Part shown: in pieces, positions 22,240 to 34,251 of the stretch | Layout of the letters: every line of letters begins with the position of its first letter | Position numbering within the stretch: the first letter of the stretch is position 1 | NCBI RefSeq assembly: GCF_010093815.1 | Contig: NW_022985553.1 | Location: 771,410-835,409 of the forward strand | Origin: Pseudovirgaria hyperparasitica | Lineage: Eukaryota > Ascomycota > Dothideomycetes > Acrospermales > Acrospermaceae | Length of the DNA: 64,000 nucleotides | Direction: 5' to 3' | Notes under the pieces: model-generated | The model's input: only the letters and a program-made list of their open reading frames with translations | Database searches by the model: none | What the model was told of the DNA's origin: nothing | Made by a program: the position numbers and the translations under genes

Positions 22240-22890
22240 ATGACTAAACTGCAAAGGGCAATGAAGCTAATTGCGATATGCAGACATTGGGCAGAAAGTC
22301 CACTAGTTGAATTGCGAACTGCTTTTGGTTGGGTGTACCATATACATGAGGATCTCCTCGCAGGAGTGGGGCCCACATTCCAGGCTTTGCTTGAATCACA
22401 AGACGCCATGCCCATTAAGCAGATAAACATCGGGTTTCACGGAGGACGAGCGGTTGAGCACCTCATCAGCTATGCCGTCAAGCGCCATTCATATCAACAG
22501 CAAGGCATTGACGTAGCCGATTGGTATTTCGATTGGTGTCACACAATCAGAAATGGCGCGGCAGGTATGGATGTGAGAGCATTTGCTGAAGAGACGCTGG
22601 AACTCTGGTCATTCTCGCAAGAGTGGCGCCTTGAGATCATCCAAGGCCACATGCTCAAAGCATTCAGAGCACTCAAACAGACACATCTCGGCCGCGGAAA
22701 TGATGTGAGCCCGCCGATGCTCACATTAGAAATCGTATTACGAATGAACTCTAGCTACACCAAGCTATACGAATTCTTCCGCGATTGGTTAGCGACTGGA
22801 GACTTTAAGAATTTCATGGGACACCACGACATCTGTGAAATTGACCGCGAGATGCTGTGGAGTGCCCTCCACATTGCGGCGAACAAATAA
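22240..22890 (+). CDS. Uncharacterised protein, 216 aa
   Basis: ATG at 22240. An alternative start at 22217 with a tiny intron (CTAG|GTAAAT) cannot be excluded, because the sequence ATGCCGAATCTCGCTAGG sits just upstream. The protein is almost wholly helical and rich in Trp and His, with segments LIAICRHWAESPLVELRTAF, FHGGRAVEHLISYAVKRHS, EETLELWSFSQEWRLEI and LYEFFRDWLATGDFKNFMG. This resembles the C-terminal part of some fungal BTB-type lineage-expanded proteins, but no BTB fold is present and I do not assign it. No signal peptide or membrane helix. Confidence 0.6.
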   Translation: MTKLQRAMKLIAICRHWAESPLVELRTAFGWVYHIHEDLLAGVGPTFQALLESQDAMPIKQINIGFHGGRAVEHLISYAVKRHSYQQQGIDVADWYFDWCHTIRNGAAGMDVRAFAEETLELWSFSQEWRLEIIQGHMLKAFRALKQTHLGRGNDVSPPMLTLEIVLRMNSSYTKLYEFFRDWLATGDFKNFMGHHDICEIDREMLWSALHIAANK

Positions 22891-23245
22891 CCTATGCTCA
22901 GGACAGAGTATTTCATGGCAGGCCACCCGAAGCAGAGGAGCTCTCCCACTAGACCTCCTGAAAGTCGTCATCAAAGATACTACAACAATGACGTAAGATT
23001 CCTTCGCCGACAAAGCCTATACTCACATTCGGTAACCTTTATATTGTATTTTGTATATTGCATTCCCCAACCACTCAAGCGACGTCGATTCCATCACATC
23101 ATACCCTTAAATCACAGTAAATCTAGCCCAAGGTACATCACTCACAGCACACACCCACCCCCGCCAACTAATACCTTCCGCACCGCTCCCCAATCACATC
23201 ATTGCGTTGCCTTGAATCTGTATATCTAGATAATTTCTTTCTGGT

Positions 23246-23347
23246 CGTTTATCAGGGCTTCATTGCTTGGTTTATCATGACTTTGTTTATCATTACTTGG
23301 TTTATCATTACTTGGTTTATCACTTCTTGCTCCATCACTGCTTGGTT
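23246..23347 (+). repeat. Tandem 15-bp repeat (TTTATCATTACTTGG)
   Basis: About six degenerate tandem copies of a 15-mer ending in ACTTGG or GCTTGG. Confidence 0.75.
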
Positions 23348-23558
23348 TCACATGGTTTCTTACTTTCTCTTGGGACACAATAGGCGTTGGGATATTGGAC
23401 TGGCTTGTCATGGCCTGGTCCGAAATCTTGCACTAGATTGTCATAGCATAGCCTAAATCCAATAGTCCCTTTTTCTATCCAATGCTATATACAACATTCA
23501 AATCTGTTTTCTCTGCACTGCGATACTTGCCCTACCTTCAATTCTGCCTTCGATCCTG

Positions 23559-23600
23559 CCTTCCGTCCTTCTATCCGTCCTTCTATCCGTCCTTTTATCT
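23559..23600 (+). repeat. Tandem 12-bp repeat (TTCTATCCGTCC)
   Basis: Three to four head-to-tail copies of a pyrimidine-rich 12-mer. Confidence 0.8.
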
Positions 23601-24490
23601 CTCCTACCTTCCGTACACACTTCCCTCCTTGCAAGAATATCTAGCTCAGCTCAACGACCTCTAGGAACACGTTGCTTGGTGGTATCTCTACTTTCTTGAC
23701 TGTGATTCCTTTCTGAGTGTCATCACTTTCTAAATGGAACGGGTGTACCGAGCGCCCTCACTTTGCAACTATAACGAGTGCTTCTGGTTACTAATTGTTC
23801 TTATTCCCTGGCTGTACTATACTCCACCATACCTTCCATCCAGATCAGACTATACTGACCCCGTCCAGCCATATATGTACATGTCATTTGAAGAGTCATC
23901 GAAGGGATGACTGGAGCGCTTCTTCATTTTCTCCCTACCATCTTCTTCCTATACCCCATCCACATCCATAATAGCGCGCCTGCATACCATGACCCCCTTG
24001 ATACAGCGCCAATTCATGAGTGTAAGTCGCAGATGCGACTAGAGAGATAGGTACAGGTAGGTGGGCAGACACCGACAGAAATGCAGACAGACAGGGGTAG
24101 TCACGACCAGAGCCGCAGACGATAGACGACAGACGCGCCTGACAGACGGATACAGAGAAACATACAACATCGCAGTCAACTACAAACAAGAGATGCCAGA
24201 CCCCAGATCCAAACAGACACACAAACACATAAACATAAACATAAAATTAAGATATTCGTTATACACACACATATGTAGATCGAGACGCTCAGTCACGACT
24301 AGAGTCTCAGTCACGACCATAAACCTACACACCGCCACGCAATACTCACTCACGATCACTACACCCAAGCATCCCACTACATCCACAACCCCACTCCACC
24401 CAAACCAACAAAATCCCAGAAAATATGGTCCTTCTCACCAGCCCTCTTCAGAGCAGCCATCCAAAACAGCGCGACTCCAAGCTATCGCCA

Positions 24491-24520
24491 GAGCAGAGCA
24501 GAGCAGAGCAGAGCAGAGCA
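24491..24520 (+). repeat. (GAGCA)6 pentanucleotide array
   Basis: Six perfect GAGCA units, followed by a degenerate one. Confidence 0.9.
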
Positions 24521-24896
24521 GAACAGCAGAGGCAAAAGTGTGAGATATACCAGCAGGAAGAGGCGTGTTTTGAATTTGAAGCAGGGGAGATATGTATGTG
24601 TGATATGATTTGATAGATAGATGGATGAGTGGATGGATAGGTCAACGCATAGATACATAGATAGAAAAACGAGTGTATGTGTACGTGAGCGTGTGTGTAT
24701 CCTGAGGCCGGTGCTATGGTTGACGGAGCTATAGAGCGGCGGTCATGAGGGCGGATGCGTACAGGGGAGATGGCAATCTCAGTGCGGAGAAGAAGGTGGC
24801 AAGAGGAGAAGATCACTGAGATGAGAGGGTGGCAGAGAGAATATCCCTGAGAGGCGATCTATCGCAGAGAAGGACGAGACAGCCTGGGGGTGGTGC

Positions 24897-24933
24897 CGGA
24901 GGAGGGGAGCGGGGAGGGGGGGGGAAGGGGGGG
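24897..24933 (+). repeat. G-run cluster (G-quadruplex-capable)
   Basis: Four or more runs of three to nine G separated by one to three bases (GGAGGGG, GCGGGGA, a G9 run, AAGGGGGGG). This fits the G3+N1-7 pattern for an intramolecular quadruplex on the plus strand. Confidence 0.8.
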
Positions 24934-27900
24934 CTAATACGAGAGACTCCGGAGCACAACTGCAGATTAGATGAGGACAAAGATGAGAGGCCATCTGGAT
25001 CTGGGAGAAGTCAGATGAGGCAAACACCGAAATCCTGATGCATCCTCTCGGCGCAAAGAAAGCAGAATAACGACAAAGGGGCACTTAGGTCTTCCGAAGC
25101 CGCAAAGGCGCCGCCGGATTTGTTCCGTGAAACAGAACTTGCTCACGGGGTGACAAGGATGGTTCGGCATGTGAGTCGAAAAATAAGGCAAGTGTTTTCG
25201 CGGGCTCGTTTGCTTTTGTGCATGCATGCATCGGCTCTCCTGGAGCATACGAAGATAGAGCGGAATGGAAGGGGGTGGGTGAATGCGAACTGGTCGATGT
25301 TGTAGAGTGTCCGAAATCAGAATGATCCTAGAGTGAGAGAGAGAAAGGGAGCGAGAGAGATGCGTACATGTTCCGCATTCTTCGTTTTAGGAAAAGTCAT
25401 GATGCGGACAGTAGAGAAAGAGAGATATGTCGACTCGGAACAAATGCGAGCTTCAGTCCCCTGGCCCCTAGCCATGATGCCTAGTGGACCTCCTACCTCT
25501 CCAATACTTGTTTCCTACCTTACAAACCCATCGCTCATCCGTATACATCTCGAGGCGTCTACGGTCCATAGTATTGGAGGCCTTGGCTAGCTACAGGAGG
25601 AGGTAATTTCTCTCCTATTTGCAAGACGCCACACCGCCATATTTCCATCCGACCAAAAGTCGTAATGAGGTCTCAAGCCGACATACGCAAATTTCTCTGC
25701 TTTTGCAGCCACGTGAAACGTGAAATCCCAATCTGTTGCAGAGCGATACCCGTATCCGACGTTCATCACGCCACATCGCACCATCAGCTCCATAACCACC
25801 GAAATAGTTTGGTATATTCCCTTTATTAACAATAAACTGACCTCTACTAACGTCCATGCGTCTCGTAATCTCCACCGGCAGTAGTAACGAACACACACCT
25901 ACCTCTTCGGAGTCTAAAGTCGGCGAAACTGCGCCAGGTCACTCGCTCTTAACGCCTCCACCGAGACCACCATATGCCGGAGCCCCCACTTGTAACTCTC
26001 GACCGTTTTTGTACTCTTGTACTCCTGTATTCTTGTACTCAACATCTTAAGCACACGTTCCCGTCCGAGCGCATGAACGTATTCCAGACGTCTTGCACCG
26101 CACAAAATTCGGACTCGCGCCGTTCTCAGGCGCAAGATTTGCTTGCTTGCCGTTGAGAATACAAAATCGATGACGCGTGTGAGTAAGCATGGCGAGAATG
26201 ATGCGGCAGTACGGCTCGGTACAGAGAAGCAGGAAATGGGCAAAGTCTGCCTTGGGCCAGGACCTTACTGGTAGAAACTGGTTTGCAGCTTGCAGGAACC
26301 TGGAGTAAGTCTAGTATGGGTGGCGAGCAGGACGTCGTGCATTGCGAGACCGCGATGGTTAGTTAGATGACACGCATGAGCTGGTCTCGCCGGGACAGCA
26401 CGCGAGTGTTGCCAGGGGCGCATACTACAGGCAAGCACAAACAACGGCCAGTAGTGCGGGGCGCAGGTCGGTGGCTGCAAAATATGTCTGGGCAACGAGT
26501 GTTCGACTATATTGAGCACGGCGCAGCTAGATATGGACCAGGGCGACGTTTGTGTGCGATAAGCGTGCAGAAAGTCGGTGCAATGCGGTGCGCGGCGACC
26601 CTGTGATGCATTAGGCCATCTAGTGACATATTACCTGGTTTCCTGCTCATAGAAGCTATATCAGAGCCAGTCCCTCCCCTTGGTCTCGCCTTATTCTCCC
26701 CCGCCCCCTCATGGTTATGTGTGCGACAGTCGTCTGGGGATTGTATGCGTAGCGAACCTATCAGCTCGCTAGGATGGCGTAACACGTCTGAAGTTTCTGC
26801 TCATAGTCAGACCACAATGCCAAAGGTTCAATGAGTTATGGCGACTGAGGCCCACACGTACTCCACTTGCGTTCACACGCACGCGACGTGTACAACTTGT
26901 GTGTACGTGAGCAATGGTACCCAACAGAGCATGAAATGCCGACAACGGTTGAGGCGACGTTACGCAGTCTGACAAAGTAATGTACAGAATTGCCGTTGTA
27001 TTCTCGGACTGACAATTCCCGCTAGGATCACGGGCCGGAGCAGTCATACATATCACGCATCCATGTTGGAACAAGGACGTGTGAGGCCGTATGACGGAAG
27101 CACTACATGGAGTGAAACTTGCATTGCGATGCTGGAGCGGACATGCACTCCGCACGAACAGGTCTAACCGGTTGTCGTGTGCGCAACATGGCTTGGACGC
27201 GGTGTTACCGTGGCGTAGCCGAGTTAGATATCAGTCAGCGTCGAGATGAGGCGGTTAGCGAAGTGGCGAGAGGGAGAGAATAAGATATTGATGGTTGATG
27301 AAGTGAGGGATTGTCAACATGAGCAGACATACTAGAGAACTATTGAACCTCATCTTGTCTGTGAAAAAATTAGCTTCACGAGATTGAACTCTCTATGCTA
27401 GGGGTAAATTGAGTCATGAATCGATGTCACGGCCCGGGAATGTCATGCCGCTATTGTAAACAAATGGTCGCTTCGAGGCCAGTGTGCACCTTCAGAATTT
27501 GATGATGCTATCGCGTGCATTCTTGATGTCACTGTGCATTGTCAGCTCATGTCATACTCGAGTTACTCATACTGTGAAATCTGAGCCGTACGTCTGAGAC
27601 ATAGAACGCTGGTAGGGTCGGAACAAGCTGCCTAATACGGTCATTTGCAACTAAATAGCTGCGTCCGCATCCGCATCCGCTAGAATCCCCATCAGCACGT
27701 GGCAAACGCAGTCAGCACACGTGCAATTTCTTACTATCGGATGGTCAGGCCAGCATCAGCATGTCCTATGTGCCACCGCTATAACGACCATTGTTGGGAC
27801 CAAGGGGGAGCAACCCACTTATTTGGAATTTGCAATGCCGTCTAGTTATTCCAGTGATTGTGATGGGCCTAAAGGTTACAGTATTGGCGCCAATAAGAGC

Positions 27901-30900
27901 TGCGGGATTTGATCTCAAGGGAATGCATGGGCACATATCTTCCCTGTGCTGCCACGGGCGGGACCATCCGTTCTCCGGATACCTTGTCTTTTAGTTTCTC
28001 ACGTGGCAATAAGGAGTAGAAGCTAGATATACAGTGACCATAATAATACTACTACCCTGACAAAGACAATGCCAATGACAATGCCAATGAGGCCTCCAAA
28101 TCTGTAAAAGTGAAGACGGTGAGAAAACATCTGCGGAAACGCAGCGACTTCGTACGTGCGTAAGGGCGTAAAGACAGTACCACTACTGTTGCAGTTTGTA
28201 GGCGTTACTACACAATGAAGCCGCGTCCACGTACGGTATTCTAGCAGAATTGAGCTGAAATGCCGGTGATACTTAGCACGCCTTCTTCTTACAGTAGATC
28301 CTGAATCGCAGCCAAGAAGCTAGTAATTGACTCGAGGTCGTTATTGTCATTGTTGCTGTTCATAGAGCACAGGGACGCTGGTGGCTCCCATCGGCGTGGA
28401 TATCTGGCCGGAAGGAGGCTGCTCGGTCATAACACACGGACCTCTACGCCACGCGACAGAGGACGAGAACGGAAACGCTGAGCGACGCATCGATCTTCCA
28501 TATTCGACTCGTATTCAGGATCAAATGAAGTAACGATATTATCGTATTAACCATGTGCTTCTGGGAGATGGCGCATCTGAGTAGAGGCAATACCATTATG
28601 TGTTTGCGGCTTGATCGATCTGGAACATGTCAATCTATGGCTTCTGGAACGGTGGAGGGTCTTGGTCATCTAGACGAATACAGCTGGAAGGATTCGCGCT
28701 TGGGTTTGAGCTTGAGCCGCAACGCAGGTCCAATGTAGTCTTGTTTCGGGAAAGGCTCAAAATGTGACCACGCGACAGAGTCCTCAGTCAGGCTTCGGCA
28801 ACAGATCGCTCGCCATTCATCAGAATGCCCGTCGGAACAAACATTTAGCGCAAACATGCGGTATGGAGAGCGGTTGGTACCGCTGAAAGAGGTCCCAGGG
28901 GCGCCATTTCAGAAATTGCCAAGCCAATTTTAGAGTGCCAAGCACCAACAGATGCAGAGAATTCAAGCCTTGCACAGAAGCAGGAACAAGCGTGTTGGAC
29001 GCTTTGATAGAAGAGACCCACTTTGCCAATGTACTTCTTTGGATGTTGCCGTCATGTTGTTGAAAGCTTAAGTTGAGATTTGAGTCAGAGCATATGGATA
29101 GGGAGCGGTGTCGTGCATTGTCCCATCAACTGTCTGGGCGCGACCCGAGGCGAGCGAAACCGACGTGAAGGCTGCACGCCGTTGATGATGGAGATAGAGA
29201 TGCAGATGGAGATGGCGATACAGAGGCTGAGATTGAGTCGCGGGTACTGATGATAAGTTCACCATCATAAATTAGAAGGGTTTTGCGACACTCCAATTCC
29301 CTCCCTGGCTCACGTAGCACCATGGCAACACGTGGAAATTGGACGCTTGGGCATGACCAACACGGGCCTGGAGCGCGATGCCACGTGTGGGCGGCTCGAC
29401 GAGTCCTATGTACGAGTAAGGCGCATGGGAGACCCTAGTTTGCACATCCATTACGGACAGCATTGTGTGATTCTGGTGACCGGACTTCAACGGACGCATA
29501 GGCATCTGCTCCTGCAGTCTGCGGTGAAACAATCATGGATATTTGTTGCCGTCTGATGGTCGTCGGGCCGTCTTCGTGCAGCCAAGACTGCAGTGCATTC
29601 AAACAAGAGGAGCAACCTGGTAGCGATGAGCGATGATGGGTGCTGGTGGATGAGCGATGAGGAATGGGTGCGAATGATTCTGGGTGGTCAAGTGGAGTGA
29701 GGGATCCATTCCGATCATCATACCCTTCCGTTTCGACGTACAGCTCGGTCAGGGGCAGCCGTTTGAAAGGCATGTCTTCGTAGAAAAAACAATGTTGTAC
29801 ATAACTATATCCTGTAGGCGAGCGATGGGCGGAGGGCGAAAAGCAAAGAGCGAAGAGCAAAGAGCAATGGGTAGCGGCAGCCGAATCGAGTCGCGATCCG
29901 CAGCCCACTAACCAGCGGGTGGCCGTAGGCCACGTGTGAATCCCTTACATCCATCGCCACACGACGCTGGCGCCCCATTGCTCACAGCGTCACAATTCAG
30001 ACTAATACTCCAGGACTGGTCCCCGTCCTCGTTTGTCCTGGTCAAAGCCCATGTTCAACGTTTGGTTGGGATTTCAATTGTTTCTTTTTGCTGCTAGCTT
30101 GCCATGACCGAAATATAAAGCTGGACCAGTATATGAACTGGCCTTGGCTTTCTATCTGGCAGAGCATGGCGCCACGGTCGTACCTTGCCAAGTTGGGTAT
30201 TCTTCGGCTTACGTCAACTCCATGTGTGTGTGGGCTGATAATTGTCGCAGCAGATCGCTACCGGTGCATGGTAGGTCTTACGAGGAGGGGGGGAGGGGGA
30301 GGACGAGACCATTGCGAACGGTCCATGGCTGTGGGCCAAGTTGCACTAAGACGATCCACTGCATAGCAGCGACAGTAGTGACCAACGCATCAACGGCATG
30401 CGGTGTGATGGATGCCTCCTTGTCCCGTCATCGTTTCATTGGACCAGCTTGTACTGTAGCGAGCACATTCGGTACCGACACTGGTCCATCTCGTGCGATT
30501 GGCGACTCTTACGCATCGTGTTGCTACCTGATGGGATGCTGAAGAGACAGTGAGCCAATGTCGAAAGACTGCAGCACTGCAAAGTCTCGAGTATGGAAGG
30601 CGGAAGCACAGCGACGCTAGAAAAGTCTAGTGTGGCAGATGTCTGGTCATCTCGGCAACGACCAAGTCCTAATGCTCTTGTCCGGACTGAAATGTACGTT
30701 TGAGAAAGTCTTGGGAACTGTTTGCAGGCCGAAACAGCCGCGGTGCGCCAGCAACGTCGAATTGCGATTAAGAAATGGCTTGGAAATAAAGTTCAATTAA
30801 CTCTGTAGCCGGCAAGGCTGGTGGGGCTCCTTGAACACAAATAGATTCTGGCCAGAATTCTACGCAGATGCCATACTCTAGAACACGTGCCGCGAAGCCA

Positions 30901-33220
30901 TTCTCCAGGATCGAACGTGGTTCACAATATAGAGTTTAAGCCACGGTCGTCAATACTTCTGTCAGGCTTCGGGATCATTGGCATTCTCAAAAAAAAAAAA
31001 AGGACATGAAGTTGTCGAATAATTTGGCGGCGAACATCGTGCCGTTATCCGACGTACGTGAAAGTTGTACAAAACCTCATGATCTTTATACTTTTTGCTA
31101 CAGGCGATGGCTTCGACCGCGCAAAACGTGGCCGTGCCGAAGACGCTTCTGGCCCGCTGTCTCCCCTGTTCCCGCATCGACATCTCTTCCTCTGTCTCTC
31201 TCTTTCCCTCTCCTGAAACCTCGCATTGTTGGCCACGTGGCGAGGACGCCATGGCTACTTTGGCTATATGCAAGTCAGATTGACTTATTTCGTGAATGGT
31301 CCTGCAGTGTGCTTGCCCAGAGCAAAGCTCTAGTTACGTGCGTAGCAGCTTCACCCTGGCAAAATCAATTGCACATATATTCAGTGTCGTTTTACAAGAC
31401 CTACTATCACGCATCATCTGGAAAGCAAGAAAAGCATGTTCCGAACGAGAATATAGGCAAAAGATGGTCCACCCAAGATGAAGAAGCAGGCTTCAAGCTT
31501 CATATCAAGTGCCGATGTACCCACTCGTGGGGCGTGTGCTGCAGCGGAACTAAAGCCGGCATCTAACCCTGACGAATTCAACTGATTGATCATTGTTATG
31601 AAGCCTGCAAGAGACTGTTGTTCCTTCACGAAACAAGCTGCCAGATGGTCGTACGAAAGGAGGCCCGATTAATTGCCGAGGCTTTTTCGTACAACAGTGT
31701 AGCTAGGCTGTAAAGGAGGCTTCTCGGGTTTTCCAAGCTCATGTTAAGGTATATATGCATCTTTCATCGTTTCGTAGGTTCGTCGATGATCGGCCGGCCA
31801 CGTTCAGTGACGATCTGGCGGCAAGATATGGCAAGCGTGGACAGTGGGTCTTCGCACATGGCGGCGTGAAAGGCGATTCAAGGGCCTCTGGCTCATGGTG
31901 AGAATGAGATGGCGCCAGGTGCAGGCAGAACATCCATAGCAGCGATGATTCGTGAACTGTGATTCGTGAGGGCGGACTTCGCATTCGTGAAGGGCCGAGA
32001 GAGGTGGGGCGAGCGGCTGGAATAGATTATGGTAGATTATGGTCGATTACACTAGTAAAGGGTGAACTGTGAGCGCCAGTCAGAATCAGAGATTTGGAGT
32101 GTCGAGTCGAGTGTCAGAGAACGAGAACGGGCAGTGGGTAGGGTAGGTAAGTGAGCACGCACTCACTCCGGCCACCGACCGCTGCTAGGCTGCCCTCTCC
32201 TCCCCTCCCCTCCCTTCCCCCAGCTCACAGGAGCGGGCGATTCTCCTTGGCCCAATAAGACCCCCTCTCAAGGCCCCCCCCCTTGATCGCACGTCTCTTC
32301 CCCCAGTGCCTGCCGTTGTCGCGTGGAAGTGCAGCGTATGTAGCGTGGCCGCCTGCCGAAGACATGTGCCACAGGTTCACTGGACTTGCTGAAGATGCAC
32401 AGTAATTACACTGCTTTTGGTGCTGCTACAATCACGCCTTGACTCTTTGGCTCGATGTCTGACACCCTAGACATGATCTGCGGGCTTGTGAGAGCTGTGA
32501 GGACTGTTCGTGGCATGAGGAGCGACGATGCTGCTGCTGTTGTACGCCAGCTCTTCTGCCCAGAGCCGTAGTGGCTTTGGCGTGTGTTTCAGCGTCGGCT
32601 TCTCTGGGACGGCACCAAGAACCACAAAGCGTCACCTTAGTAGGTTTGGTAGGCTGTGGCTTCGCGGCGCTTTCCGCCGCCCCCACCATGTTCTTGGACA
32701 AATGCAGCGATAGGGAGGCTCTTTTGATGGGCGTCGGCGTTCACCAAGCGTGATGTGAATGTCCTAGTGGTGCCGTCAGACGGGACACGACGATCGCGGA
32801 AAAGGGCGTGAATGGGATGGATTATCGATGAGTAATGGACCAATGAGGGTTAGCACGGAGAGTCGTGTACCCGACTGGAGAGATCCGCGCCAGAAGAACA
32901 GAAAACGCCGAGTGAGGCTTGACTGGCTGACGATGATTCGTGTGCTGAGAAGATAGGAGCACATAGTAGTAGCTGTAATAGCAGTATAGTGCTATATAAG
33001 AACGCACTTGGCTGTTAGTGTCTTCGACTACCCAAACTTAATATAAAATTGTTCAGTACAGTAATACAGTTGAATGCTCTTCGAGGCTCGCGTAAAAGTC
33101 GTCGTGACCAGGAACGACGACAGTGTCGATAACAGAAACGTCACTAACATGACTCAGACTGTCCAGGCAATCAGGCACCTTGAGCATCAGGCGCTGATCT
33201 CTGTCTTGATCAGCCTCTCA

Positions 33221-33251
33221 CCATCATCATTATCATCATCATCATCATCAT
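33221..33251 (+). repeat. (CAT/ATC)n trinucleotide repeat
   Basis: About ten ATC triplets with one interruption. Confidence 0.85.
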
Positions 33252-33879
33252 TGAGACTTGATGAGGGAGGGCGTTCATGCCTGCATGTTCGGACCGGCAT
33301 CTATATGCCTATTACCTGTATGTCTCTCGCCTGAGCGTGCAGTCGGGACTAGGGAGGAGTGTAATGATTGCACTGCAGTCTCACCTGCGTTACTCTTCAC
33401 CGTGTAGACACGCGGCTTCTAGCTTGCAGATGGCTCAGATGGCTAAACTACGTGTGAGCGTAGAGTGTCTGAGCTGCAGCTCTCAGTGCTTCTTCCATTG
33501 TCCCATGTGCGCCTGTCTTGGCCGTGTCTCTTGGCGGTCTCAGTCATCATTAACTGTTCCAAGGCGCCCTCTCCCCCCCTCCCCCTTACCCCGGTATCAT
33601 GCCCCCTCCCCCCTCCCCTGGCATCTGAATTCCTGTCCCTTGTATCCCTGCACTAGCCATGAGCCATGAGCCATGGTCCACACGCTTCCTTTCCAGGACG
33701 GTTGGGCTGGTGCCTCTTAGCTCTCTGTTTTTTGGTGCTGCATGAGAAGAAGAAAGAGAGGTAAGCATGGCCGACCGAACGCGTCTGAAGACGGTCAGTG
33801 TTGTATCGCTCATTGCTCGAACGAGACGCACTGCTCATAGTCAGTGAGCGGCCGGACGCGAGAGAAGGAGTCACAATTA

Positions 33880-33906
33880 GGTGGTGGTGGTGGTGGTGGT
33901 GGTGGT
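33880..33906 (+). repeat. (GTG)n trinucleotide repeat
   Basis: Nine perfect GGT/GTG triplets, then a degenerate CGTAGT and CGTGGT run to about 33954. Confidence 0.9.
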
Positions 33907-34251
33907 CGTAGTCGTAGTCGTCCGTGGTTGTGATCGTGGTCGTGGTGGTCGTGGATCCGTCCAGTGCTTTTTGAAACCCTCCCTGTGCGCAGCGAAGAAG
34001 AAGAAGGTCGAGGAATCCTTGCTAGTGTGTGAGCACTACCTCCTACCCATTACCCACTACCCACTTCTTACCCAGTTCCCAGTCCCCAGTCCACCACCTG
34101 CGTCGCTGCTAGCTGGAACCCACTCACACTCTTCGACTCTTCTCTTCACACGCCCACGCTTTGAACCTCCCTAAGGAGCATTAGCATTACTCTCTCATCA
34201 TCCCCAGTCTTTTCATTCTCTTCTTTTCCTTCATCTAACCGCCTTGCTCCG

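Larger units (their letters stand above)
22891..34251. promoter_or_regulatory. 11.4-kb gene-free upstream region of the RGS regulator
   Basis: No open frame here has a family match or a splice-supported extension; the longest frames (160, 186 and 157 aa) have low-complexity or random-looking composition. The stretch is densely populated by simple repeats and purine/pyrimidine tracts, listed separately. GC content looks ordinary, so this is not a RIP desert. It lies immediately 5' of the FlbA-like gene and ends in a CT-rich leader (34115-34250). The regulatory reading is an inference from position; long non-coding RNA genes cannot be excluded. Confidence 0.4.

Noticed and set aside
24061-24543. 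A 160-aa plus-strand frame in the long upstream region.
   Set aside because: Its composition follows simple repeats (CAGAC, ACACA, GAGCA), there is no domain, and it lies among microsatellites.
31006-31566. A 186-aa plus-strand frame.
   Set aside because: It has no family resemblance and a Cys/Trp/Arg-heavy random composition, and opposite-strand frames of similar quality overlap it.
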